64,000 nt of DNA from Pyropia yezoensis. Its lineage: Eukaryota > Rhodophyta > Bangiophyceae > Bangiales > Bangiaceae. Location of the stretch: positions 8,298,375 to 8,362,374 of the forward strand of contig CM020619.1 of assembly GCA_009829735.1 (NCBI GenBank), given 5' to 3'. A model generated the notes under the pieces. That model did not search any database and was not told where the DNA came from. It saw nothing but the letters and a program-made list of their open reading frames with translations. A program made the translations under genes and the position numbers. Below, piece after piece: positions 21,228 to 30,993 of this stretch (within the stretch, counting starts at the first letter, position 1; every line of letters begins with the position of its first letter).

Positions 21228-21234
21228 GTTTCCC
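21228..21234 (-). promoter_or_regulatory. E2 putative -1 frameshift heptamer GGGAAAC
   Basis: G GGA AAC in gag phase, one codon (GAG) before the gag TAG. The -1 frame continues open from here for 36 codons to the first pol ATG at 21117. There is no overlapping ATG at the gag stop, so reinitiation is less likely here than in E1 and frameshifting is the better explanation. Confidence 0.7.
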
Positions 21235-22937
21235 GGGTCCGAGGATTCCTTGGAGGTCTTGGTCTCCAGGTCAAAGTCCGTAGGAGCCTCCTTTGCCAGA
21301 GCCTCCGTGATGCTCTGCAAGGTTACCACCCGGATTGCGTGTACCTGTGCCTTGTCCATCTTGGAGGGTGCTCGCCGGTCAGCCCAGTTGACTGCCTTCG
21401 CAAACACCAGTCCTTGACGCTTGAACTTCTCCTGGAGATCCTTGGGAACGGTCGGGCACTGGTAGGACATGTGGTCCTCCTTCTGGCACAGCCAACAAGA
21501 CCGGAACCGCTGGTTCTTGACCTGCTTGGGAGCGACCAGGGAAGGTTGCTTCTTAGAAACCAAGCCGCCCCACTTGTCTCCTGACCCCACGGGTGAGGCC
21601 TCTCCAACCGCTAGAACCGGTACAGGGCTATCACCTCCCTTATACTTGTCGGGTCCGGGACGAACTCGCGACAACGGCTTGGGAGTTGATACCATGGGAG
21701 CTTGGAGGGACTTGGCTTGCCGGTACTTGCCCTGGGTGTAGGCCATCAGCTGCTGGAAGGTGTGTTCTTGGTGTTCCTGGTTGTAGTTCTCAGCGTCCAC
21801 TAGAAGCTATTCAGGAAGCCCTTCAGAGAAGATCATCTTGAGCCTGTCCTCAGGGTAAACGTTGCCACAAGCCTCGTTCATCTCCCGGACACGGCGGGCG
21901 AAGGCCTCTGGAGTCTCTTGTCGTTCCATGGTTGCCCGGTTCAACTTGCCCACTGCCTTGCGCAGGGAGTCCGCGTCAGCGTAGTTGGACAGGAGGCAGT
22001 TGACCGCTTCCGGGTAGCTTCCAACGGTACGCCCATCAATGTGTCCGGCAGAGTCTGGTAGAACCTGTGCGAACCGCTGTTCCACTTCCCCGGTCATGAA
22101 GTTAACCAGGAGGTAGAGTGCCTTGCCCTCAGACACATCGTTGTCGTTGCATGCCTTGACAAACCGGCGCAGGAAGGCAAAGATAAGCGCCGGTCCCTTC
22201 CCGGAAAACTTAGGATGTCCCCCGAAGCTCGGCTGCATGCGCCGGTTCAGGGATACCATCTTCTTGACCATCTTCCGGGTGTAACCTTGGTCTTGGTTCT
22301 CCAGCCGGTAGTTGCCCCAATACGTGACCTTGTTCAGGGTGGTATCCCCCACCTGGTGGGCAGGGAACTCAAACTCGACTAGCCTGCGCCGGGTGGGACC
22401 AGCGGGTGCGTCCCAGTCGTATCCCTCCTCAGAGCTGGGGGAACTTGTCTCGCTGGTGCTAGAGCGACGACGACGACGCCGACGCCTCCGGCTGCTCCGG
22501 TTACCGGTCTAGGAGCTCCCCGCCCCATAGGACGCAAGGGGAGGAAAAGCTTGGCCGGTCCCAGGAGTCAAGGTCTCAAGGGGACCCGTAGAACCAGTCA
22601 CAGCGGTGCCTCTGGCACTGCTAGTGCCCACAGGAAGAGGTGTGTACACCCAGCTGCCATGTGTAGGTCCAGGAGTGAACACACCAGGGGCTATCCCTGG
22701 AAGTTGAGGATTGGAACCGACAGGAGGGAGACGTCTGCTGCGAGCGGACTCAAACGCCGTTGACCCCGGGGTGGCTCCCACAGGAGGGACAGCCGGAGGA
22801 ACGGGAGCAAGAGGTACTTGGCCGCCTGTAGACTCCAGTCCGCTACCGGGTGTCACGCCCAGGTCTGCTTCGCCCGTAGGGAGAACGCCGGGTTGGGCAC
22901 CGTCCCCCGCGGTGACCAGGGATGCGTCAAGGGACGC

Positions 22938-22942
22938 GGGGT
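22938..22942. other. Target-site duplication of E3, left copy (GGGGT)
   Basis: GGGGT before the left LTR is repeated right after the right LTR at 33766-33770. Both copies are E2 gag sequence. Confidence 0.95.
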
Positions 22943-23305
22943 TGTAGCACAATAGGAATCCGTCGCACGTCCACTCTCAGGGAACACTCACCAAGGGGGA
23001 TCGGCACCAACGTCACCGGGAGGCCAAGGTTGCTGTCCTTGGAGCGCAAGCCACGGGACCAAGATGGGAGCCCAAATGGGAGGGGTTTGTTGTTCTACCT
23101 TGGCCGGCGGTGGATTCGCCACCGGCCCCCTCGTTATAAACCCTCGGAGACACTACTAACTACCCTCCACCCCAAGATGCAAGTCCCTCTGGTCATACGT
23201 AACTTATAGATACCGTGACCAGTACGAACTATCAAATTGAAAGTTAAGGGTTAGAAATAGCCCCCCTGATATTAGGGTCACAATACGGACAACCATATTG
23301 CTACA
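22943..23305 (-). repeat. E3 3' LTR
   Basis: A 363 bp direct repeat of 33403-33765 with no difference seen. It contains TATAAA on the plus strand at 23135-23140, facing the antisense gene, and the overlapping minus-strand TTTATAA facing gag-pol in the other copy. Confidence 0.95.
23135..23140 (+). promoter_or_regulatory. Possible antisense TATA box in the E3 3' LTR
   Basis: TATAAA in the plus direction about 750 bases upstream of the antisense ATG at 23893. It could drive the accessory gene from the 3' LTR. This is inference from one short motif. Confidence 0.25.
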
Positions 23306-23319
23306 TATCCCCCCCTTAG
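23306..23319 (-). other. E3 polypurine tract
   Basis: The minus strand reads CTAAGGGGGGGATA directly inside the 3' LTR. Confidence 0.65.
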
Positions 23320-23892
23320 ATTCGGCCCGTCCTCGGGTCGAGTTGCATTCGGGGTACCGAATGTAAGTGGGTCGCGTGACCGTTTACCCGTCGGGTGGGG
23401 CTTTGCGCCCCGTCGCGACAGACACCCCTTTTCGAGGTTGTCTCAGGGGGGTGCCCCCCTTTGCGTGGTACACACACACGATCCGTTTTCCGGACCGTTA
23501 AATTCCCGATGCGGGTTGCTGTTCACGCCCCCCCTTTCCGAGGGGTGGTGCAAGCGGATCCGCCACCAGGTGCCTGGTGGTAGGGGGGCCCCTCTCGTGT
23601 GGACGATTGAGTGGGGGGCTGGGGCTGCCCGCGTTGCGTGGGGGCGGTTGGGGGTGACCCCCCTTACTTACCCCGTGTGTGGGTGTGGCCCCGTCCCGCC
23701 CAGGTGCCTGGGTGGAGCGCGGTCGTAGCCCCGTGGGGCGCGGGTCGACCCGCGTGCCTGCGGCGCTTCTCGTGGCCGTTTGTGGTCATAAGCGCGGGTG
23801 TCCGCGCTTCCCTGGCTCGTCCCGGTTATCCCACCGTACCGGGTTGTAGCCGTCGACGGCTTGTGGGCGCGGGGGACTCCGCACCCGTTATC

Positions 23893-26340
23893 ATGTCCTA
23901 TCCCCAGGTGCTTGAAGAGGAGGAAGACCTCCTGATCGGGGAGGAGATGGAGGACGACGCGCCTGTCGGTCCCGACGCCGCGCGTTACGGGGTGAGCTCG
24001 TCTGACGACGACGGGCCTGCGGTGTCCGTCCGTCTGTCGGCCGGAGGACTGTCGTCCGTGTGCAGCGGCACGACGGTGCCGTCGGCCGGAGGTCAACCCG
24101 GCGGTCAACCGCGCGTGGCGGATTCTACCCCCTCTCTGCCGGCTGCCCGGATGGGGCCTGGTGCCGGTGCCGGCTCACCGCAGGTACCTCAAGATGGTCC
24201 GCCCTGCGGCGGAGGTCGCGACCCGCAGCCGACTCCGGCTGGTCAAGGTGGTCCGGGTGTCCGGGCGGTGACTCCTCGAGGCGGTCCCGACGTTGACGCG
24301 GGTGGTGGTGGCGGTGCGACACCCGGTGCGGCGGGTCAAGACGGTGCGGGTGTCCGCACGGCCGGGGCTCCGGCTCCGGAGGCTGTCCAAGTGCCTTCCC
24401 CTTCCGAGGCGGGGGCTACGCCGACGGGTGGTGCCGGCGCCGGTGCCGTACCTGCGGTGCCGCGGGCGTCGAGCGGTCAAGACGCTCCTTCTCCCATGGC
24501 GGTTGACGCCGGGAGTTACTCCGGGCGGGCGCCCGCCCTTCTTCTTCCTCCTCGGCCTCGTCCATCTCCGACGTCGGCCCCTCTGCCGGTGGTGCGTCCC
24601 CCGGCGCCCCCGATTCTTCCTGGTCCTGCCCGGGTTGCCCCGTTGGGTGGCGGCGTCGCCGTGGCGGCGGGTCAACCCGCCATGTCGGTGTCCGACTTGG
24701 TGGCTCGGGTTCGAGGCCTCACGGTGCAAGAGTCGATGGAGTCCGATGGGCGTATGCGGGTGGACTTCCACCTGGTGCATCCCCGTGGAGAATCCTCCCG
24801 GCGCGTCAAGGTGGACCCGTGCTGGGAGCGGGAGTTGGTGCGGCTGGTCAACCAGCCGAACGCGGTCCGGGTGGAACACCATTGGATCCTGAGTCAGCCG
24901 GACGACCGGAATGCGCAGCTCTGGCGCACCCGGGTGGGACGGGGTGAGGTCTACCTCGACCCCAAATTCGGGGTCTGCGACTTGATTGCCCCCGCGTTGC
25001 CGCGGGAGATTGACTACCCGGCTTGTGCTCGGGGGATTGCGGCGGCGGCGGAGCCGGTTGCGTTTGGGGAGACGGTGAGCCGTACCGGTCGGTATCCCGA
25101 CTTTGACTACTACCCGGGGGTACCCCCGTATCTGTCGTTGACGGCTCCCTACCCGCCCATGGCGGGGTTGAAGTCGGCGTCGAGTTGGCGACGTAACCAT
25201 GGTGTCATGGCGGATGCGTTCCGCACGGATATAACGTGTGCGTTGCAGACCGGCAACGGTCGTGCTCCGGTATACACTCCCGTGCGCCCGCCGCTATGGC
25301 AGGAGGGGTGGGAACCCGCCCCTGCTTTCCGGTTTGACACCGGCTCCTGCCTCCGATACTTCGGAAGTGTGTTGGCCTCCCGGCCGGTCCACCCGTTGCA
25401 GGGTACCTTCACCCTTGAGGTTACCCTCGGGCAGGCTTCATCCTTCTTGCTGTCCGTCCCCCGGCAGGGTCGTCTGTTTCATCTTCCGACGGGTGTCCGT
25501 CGGCACATCGCGCAGTTGGGCGTGGATCTGATAGCTGCCAAGACCGGGTTGGCCCGGGAGTTCGAAGCCCTGCTGGCTGTTCACGATGCCGTGAACTGGG
25601 CTGGGGTGTTGGCCCTTCCCCCGTACCGGGACCCGCAGGCTGGGGCTTCCCCCTTGCCTCGTCACTCGTTGCGTGTCCGGCGTACTCAGCCGGGTGAGCC
25701 TAGTTGCCATGGGTGGGCGTCCACCGAGGCTGTTGCTGACCTGGGTATTCCCATGGTTATCCATGACCCTCTTCAGGTCCTTGCTCCGTGGTTCGGTAAC
25801 CCGATGCCGGCGGCGGTTGGCCGTCGTCCCCGAGAGTGGGGCTCTGTGGGTGGGGAGCGTGAGGTGTCCCGTCGTCGGGCGGAGTACCGCCGTGGTTACG
25901 GTGGAGCCCCTTCGGTAGGGTCCTACCGGGCCTCGTATCAAGTGCCACCGGCTCCGGTGGTAGCCGTGTCGGCTCCTGTGGCTCCTCTGGCTGCGCCAGT
26001 GTCACCTCCCGCCCCTGTCCTACATGACGGGGGTCCCCGTCTCTGGTATGAGGGCGTTGACGCCCTTGTTACCCGCGCAATGCGTGGGGATCTCTCTGTT
26101 AGCTGGGGGGATATCCCCCCAGGTGCTGCGCTGGTTGGGTCAGCGCGTTGCTTTGGTGGCGTGCTGGACCGCCTCCAGAAAGCTCTGGAGGACGTGGAGG
26201 CTGGCCGCAGCACCCTCGTCCAGCTATGCACCGAGGTAACTCGGGTGGTCGACCGTCGTGACGTTGCCGACCGGGGGAGCACGGAGGTCTACGCGCTTAC
26301 GCGTGAGTGGCCTCCCTCGGGCAGTGGGTCTACCCACTGA
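23893..26340 (+). CDS. E3 antisense accessory protein (815 aa, unrecognised)
   Basis: The clearest antisense gene of the three elements: one open frame from ATG 23893 (MSYPQVLEEEEDLLIGEEME) to TGA 26338-26340, opposite in strand to gag-pol. The N-terminal third is acidic, then Gly/Ala/Pro-rich and probably disordered. From about residue 275 it looks folded. The core block shared with E1 and E2 lies at about 25265-25605: VYTPVRPPLW, FTLEVTLGQASSFLL, LFHLPTGVRRHIAQLGVDLI, FEALLAVHDAVNW. A C-terminal block near 26035-26290 (GDIPPGAALVGSARCFGGVL) resembles the end of the E2 protein. No zinc, protease or nuclease motif, signal peptide or membrane span was seen. Function unknown; a role in regulation, packaging or antagonism of silencing is only speculation. 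Confidence 0.75.
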   Translation: MSYPQVLEEEEDLLIGEEMEDDAPVGPDAARYGVSSSDDDGPAVSVRLSAGGLSSVCSGTTVPSAGGQPGGQPRVADSTPSLPAARMGPGAGAGSPQVPQDGPPCGGGRDPQPTPAGQGGPGVRAVTPRGGPDVDAGGGGGATPGAAGQDGAGVRTAGAPAPEAVQVPSPSEAGATPTGGAGAGAVPAVPRASSGQDAPSPMAVDAGSYSGRAPALLLPPRPRPSPTSAPLPVVRPPAPPILPGPARVAPLGGGVAVAAGQPAMSVSDLVARVRGLTVQESMESDGRMRVDFHLVHPRGESSRRVKVDPCWERELVRLVNQPNAVRVEHHWILSQPDDRNAQLWRTRVGRGEVYLDPKFGVCDLIAPALPREIDYPACARGIAAAAEPVAFGETVSRTGRYPDFDYYPGVPPYLSLTAPYPPMAGLKSASSWRRNHGVMADAFRTDITCALQTGNGRAPVYTPVRPPLWQEGWEPAPAFRFDTGSCLRYFGSVLASRPVHPLQGTFTLEVTLGQASSFLLSVPRQGRLFHLPTGVRRHIAQLGVDLIAAKTGLAREFEALLAVHDAVNWAGVLALPPYRDPQAGASPLPRHSLRVRRTQPGEPSCHGWASTEAVADLGIPMVIHDPLQVLAPWFGNPMPAAVGRRPREWGSVGGEREVSRRRAEYRRGYGGAPSVGSYRASYQVPPAPVVAVSAPVAPLAAPVSPPAPVLHDGGPRLWYEGVDALVTRAMRGDLSVSWGDIPPGAALVGSARCFGGVLDRLQKALEDVEAGRSTLVQLCTEVTRVVDRRDVADRGSTEVYALTREWPPSGSGSTH

Positions 26341-26819
26341 GGAGTGCTATTGTTTGTGCGGGAGAGGGCCCCGGCAACCCTTATGGTAGCCGGGTAGTAG
26401 TGAGTATAAACTCATCCCCCGCTGGGGGCATTGCTTGCCTCTGTTTGCTGCCCTGGGGAGTACCCCTTCTGGCTCAGTGGTGCCTTGCCTCCCGTCCAAC
26501 TTCTTCCGGTTGGTTCATGCTTGGGGAGGTTATCCTCCCTCACTTTGTGTCTTGGCTTTGGGAGGTCATCCTCCCGTGTAAGCCCCCTAGTTACTTCGAT
26601 ATTATCGAGGTTAGCCTTTACCTTTAAGTTAACTTATTAAGGTTCAGGTTTTACTTAGTTACCTAAGCTTAGCTCTACTTAGTTACCTAAGCTTGGTTCG
26701 ACTTAGAAACCTAAGTCTGATTTGACTTAGAAACCTAAGTCTGCCATAACCATGTCACACCCTACTTAGTAGGTATAAGCCTCACCCCCCAACAGCCGAA
26801 GTCGGTGTCGGTTGGGTTG
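26341..26819. other. E3 spacer between convergent genes
   Basis: Holds inverted repeats such as GGGAGGTTATCCTCCC and TCGATATTATCGA, then the 24 bp hairpin repeats at 26653-26748, then the end of pol. It is more AT-rich than the surrounding element and probably contains termination or polyadenylation signals for both strands. Confidence 0.5.
26653..26748. repeat. Four 24 bp tandem units, each a small hairpin
   Basis: Four units start ACTTAGTTACCTAAGC, ACTTAGTTACCTAAGC, ACTTAGAAACCTAAGT and ACTTAGAAACCTAAGT at 24-base steps. Each contains CTTAG and CTAAG arms around a short loop, so each can fold on either strand. They lie exactly between the converging accessory and pol genes. Confidence 0.8.
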
Positions 26820-29800
26820 TTACAGTAGGCGTCGTCGCCTCATGTAAGGCATGAGTAGTTGGCGGGGTATATTCGCCGCCTGTTCCCAGGTGGGTGAGTC
26901 GTATCCGACCCACATAACCTTGACGTACCAGGGTCCTGGTATGTCCGGGTCGGTGTGTCCGACCACGCTCTCTACTTGGTATGGAATCCCATCCGGTCCC
27001 ACCGGGTCATCCGACCGGTGGGTTGTGAGAGCTTCATGTAGCAACCCAGCCGGTACCGGCTGAGGCTGTTCCGGCTTCGGAGCAGGTGTGACATCATTCA
27101 TACTGATGCGTTGGATCTCCGTATCGGAGTGTAAGATAACAGAGTGATCATCTCTGTGGAGGATCTGGTACGGTCCCTTGACCGGTTGCATAAGCTTGTT
27201 CCCTCGGAACTTCTGGTGTCTGATATAGACCCAGTCACCTGTTACCAGGGTTGCGTTGCGCACCCGTAGTCGGGCGTCGAAGTTCTTCTTATATCGAAGT
27301 TGTGTTCTGTCAAGGGCACCCTTGAGCTTAGGAATCATCCACGATAGCTTGGCCAACCAAGCTAGGTGGATGCGTTCGGCGGGTCGGCCCTTCGGTGTAT
27401 CATACCGAGTGCACCTGCCGGGTGGCAGCGTCAGGTTACCGACGCCTAGTGGCATGACCCACTCCAGCGGAGCAATGTTTGTGCTCCGATGTGGCCTGGC
27501 ATTGTATGCCAGGGTGAGTACGGACAGAAGCCTGTCCCAAGTGTTCGTGTGCTCGGCCACGTAGCACTGTAGCATCTTTACGATGGTGCGGTTGAACCGC
27601 TCCACCTGCCCGTTGGACTGCGGGTGGTAGTCGGATGCCCGACGTGGTTCGATACCGAACATGCCCAGGACCTTAGTGCAGAATGCCGACGTAAGGTTTG
27701 CTCCGTTATCGGAGAGGAGTTGCTTCATGACTCCGTATGCACTGATCCAGTGGTCAACCACTGCGTTCATGATCGTGTATGCCGTATCATTCGGGATGGC
27801 TGCCGCCCTTGACAGCTTAGTGAAGCGGTCAGACATGACCAGGATGTACCTGTTCCCTTCTTCCGTTATCGGAAGTGGCCCGAGTATGTCGATAGCGACT
27901 TGCTCGTTGGGCCCATCAGGTGGGAATAGCTTCATGGCAGACGCCCGCCTATGTAGACTCATGCGGTTACGTGCACAGGGGTGGCATCCCCGTACGTGGT
28001 CGACCACGTCGACGGCCATTGCTGGCCAGTAGAAGAACCTTCGCATTGCTGCGAACATACGTGAACCCCCCGGGTGTCCGGCTGTAGGGTTCTCATGTTC
28101 TCGTTTCATGACGGCTTGCCGTAAGGACACGGGAACCACGACTTGATGTCGTCCATCGGCGGGTGCCCGCCGGTATATGAGTCCGTCTTCGTTCTCGGAG
28201 AAGATGCCGGCCGTACCGGCCAGGAGGTTAGCACGATGACGTCTACAGTCATCGTCGTTGGCCTGTGCCTCGCGGAAGTCCGCGAGGGTCAATGGCACGC
28301 AAGGTGTGCCATGGTATGGTCAGCCATACCCTGGGTAGCATTACCCACCATGCACACCGGTACTACCGGGATGTCCTCGTCCACCGGGCGGGTATCCCCG
28401 CTCGGGGTGTCGAGTCGAGACAACGCGTCTCCGAGGTGGTGGGTTGACCCAGCCTTATACACCGTGCGGTAGTCGTGCTCGGCCATCTTCAGCCTCCATC
28501 GGGCTAGCCTCCCATGGCTATCGGAATCCTTGTCACCAAGGTTGAGGAGCCATCGTAGGGGTTCGTGGTCGGACCTCACGATGAACCTGGAGCCCTCCAG
28601 GTATGGACGGAGCAGTTGCACTGCCCATATAACTCCGAGGCATTCACGCTCGGTGGCACTATAGTTCCGCTCAGCCGGGTTGAGTGTCCGGCTGAAGTAC
28701 CCTACCGGACGTAGGTCCGGGATAACGTTATCGGTACCGATCAACGTCTCTCCCTGTAACAGGGTGCATCCCACTTGTGTATCACACGCATCGACATCGA
28801 TGACGAAGGTACCCCGTCTATGCGGTAACGCAAGGACGGGTGGGGCTAGTAGGGCTCGCTTCAGCGACTCGAATGCCTCCTCTTCGCTAGGCGAAGGGGG
28901 TTGGAGTACCTTGGGTAAGGTACTGCTCGTAAGAACCGTTAACGGTTTAGCTATCCGAGCGAAGTCCTTGACGAACCGTCGGTATACATTGCACATTCCC
29001 AGGAAGCTCTTGAGCTGCGTCTGGGTGTTAGGGAACCGGGCATCCCGGAGTGCCCGGGTATTGGCTTCGAGTACCCCTAGTTTACCAGGGGTTATCTGGT
29101 GGCCCAGATATTCGACCGTCTGTTGGAAGAAGGCGCACTTCTTCAGACGCAGGGTTACCCCGGCGTTCCTCAAGAGGGTGAGTACCTCGTCAACATGTCG
29201 TACATGGTCATCCATGTCACGCGAGAAGACGATGACGTCATCGAGGTACACTAGGCAGTTACGCCACTTCACCCCAGACAGTATGATGTCGATAGCCCGC
29301 TGGAATGTAGCGGGGGCGTTGGACAATCCGAAGGGCATCCTTAGGAACTCGTACACTCCACTGTGACAGACGAATGCCGTCTTGGGGATATCCTCGTCCG
29401 CCACCGGGATCTGCCAGTATCCGGCATTGCAGTCGATGGTGGTAAACACCGTAGCCTCCCCCAGGGAGTCGATGCATTCATCCATCCTTGGTAAAGGGTA
29501 TGAGTCCTTCTTGGTAACCAAGTTGAGGCGTCGATAATCGATGCAAAACCGAGGGGTTTGATCCTTCTTCGGCACAATAACGACTGGGGCACCCCATTCC
29601 GACATCGAAGGTCGGATCACCTTAGCTTCACTCATCCTCTTCACTTCTCCATCAACGATCTCTCGTTGCATAGGTCCCGCTCGGTGCGGTTGTGAGCGGG
29701 CGGGTCGTGCGCCTGGTACCAGGTCTATACGATGTTGGGTTGCCCCAATGGTCCCCAAGGCCCCGCCTGTCCACATAACGTCATGCTTTCTTAGCATCCG

Positions 29801-30985
29801 TCGTACCCCTTCGGCTACCGAAGGGGGAAGGTGGTCGAGGTCAGCCTCGGCCAGTGCCTTCAAGGCCTCTTGGTCCTTTGGCGGCAGGTCCGCCGGAGCC
29901 GCCGATGGGTTAGGCTTCCCGTCATCGGGTTGCTGTCGCTCGGTGGTCTCGGCGACCGCCAGTACTTCAAGTGGTTCCACTTGACCTTCCTTATCAGGGG
30001 TAAGGATATCTCCTTCGTAGAGTTCGGCAATCCCGAGGATAGTTCCCTTCGGGAGGGTGACTGCCTTACGGCGGTAGTTCGCCATCACTCGGAGGGACGA
30101 CCCTCCTGCTGGGAGGTCTATGAGACCGTTGGCCATGGTCAACCCATGGCGCTTGTACGTCCGTAGGTTGGACTGGACTCTGCCGATGCCTGCGAGGTCG
30201 CAGTTAACCGGGAGGACTGTCTCTGACAACGGCTCAAAGCGAGTTCGCTTGGCCAACCGAAGTGTCTTCGGCTCGACGCTTGCGTACACCTCAGCCACGT
30301 TAACGTGGCTTCCTTGTAGCGTCAGGTCCCTGACGATAGCCGTGTGTCCTCGCTTCGTCCCGTCGGCTTCTTGAAGCTCGACGGTCCTCCGGCCTGGCCG
30401 GATTGCATCAACGTGAACGTTGATGAAGGTGCACCCCAGTATGCAGGGCACCGATAGCGTTTCACATACCAGGAAGTCAACTTCCGTGGTGAGATCCCCG
30501 ATGGTAACCTGCAGCGACATCGCTGCGGTCGTACGAATGAGTCGACCATTCGCGTCCTTGATGGTGGGTCCCCGAGTCACTCTGACTCGTGGAAGCCACT
30601 TGTCCGGGAGGGTATCCTTCCGGATAAGGTTGGGTCCAGCCCCTGTGTCCAGTACAGGGTAGTACGATCGTGTCGACTGGGGGTCAACCCCCAGTGTGGC
30701 TGATACCTTGAAGTTCTCCAAGGTAAACAACACATGTCCTACACCGATATCCGGTGTAGCTCGGGCATCCTGAACAGGGCCCTTGTCTGGCTCAACGTGA
30801 AGGGGCTTCCCGTCCTCTCCTCCCAACCTCGGAGGTTGGTCATCAATCCCCTGACGCCGTGTCGTCGGGGCCGGAAGGTGTACCCGGGGGTTGATGCGGC
30901 GTCGGCTCAACCGCGCTCTCCGTGGGGCTTTCCCCGCGGTACTCCGGGGTGGCTTGCTTGGGTGACCCCAGCGCCCCCCGGTCAT
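26820..30985 (-). CDS. pol: E3 pol region (protease, RT, RNase H, integrase, chromodomain)
   Basis: Minus-strand pol from ATG 30985. It shows a protease VLDTGAGPNLIRK (near 30645), RT motifs FTTIDCNAGYWQIPV (near 29420) and YLDDVIVFS (near 29235), RNase H, an integrase zinc finger (H-x-H, then C-H-P-C), the triad VAIDILGPL, LSDNGANLTS and SNGQVERFNRTIVK, and a chromodomain (VMWVGYDSPTWEQA) at the end. The -1 frame is open from the gag heptamer to this ATG. The region shows about one break between the RNase H and integrase parts. Domain order equals E1 and E2. Confidence 0.92.
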
Positions 30986-30993
30986 CCTTCCTC

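Larger units (their letters stand above)
21222..22942 (-). pseudogene. gag: E2 gag region
   Basis: Minus-strand Gag with a Pro/Gly/Thr-rich N-terminal part, a capsid-like helical part (FLRRFVKACNDNDVSEG, FARRVREMNEACG), and a CCHC knuckle CWLCQKEDHMSYQC near 21470. It ends SSDPGNE. The capsid-like and knuckle motifs align with E1 Gag. The first codons (MATLPGTTVP, ATG at 33810) lie on the far side of E3, which inserted within the gene. The region is broken elsewhere too. Confidence 0.88.

Noticed and set aside
23893-26340. Antisense gene of E3 as an envelope protein
   Set aside because: No signal peptide, no membrane span, no glycoprotein-like Cys pattern, and the gene is on the strand opposite to gag-pol, unlike env in errantiviruses.
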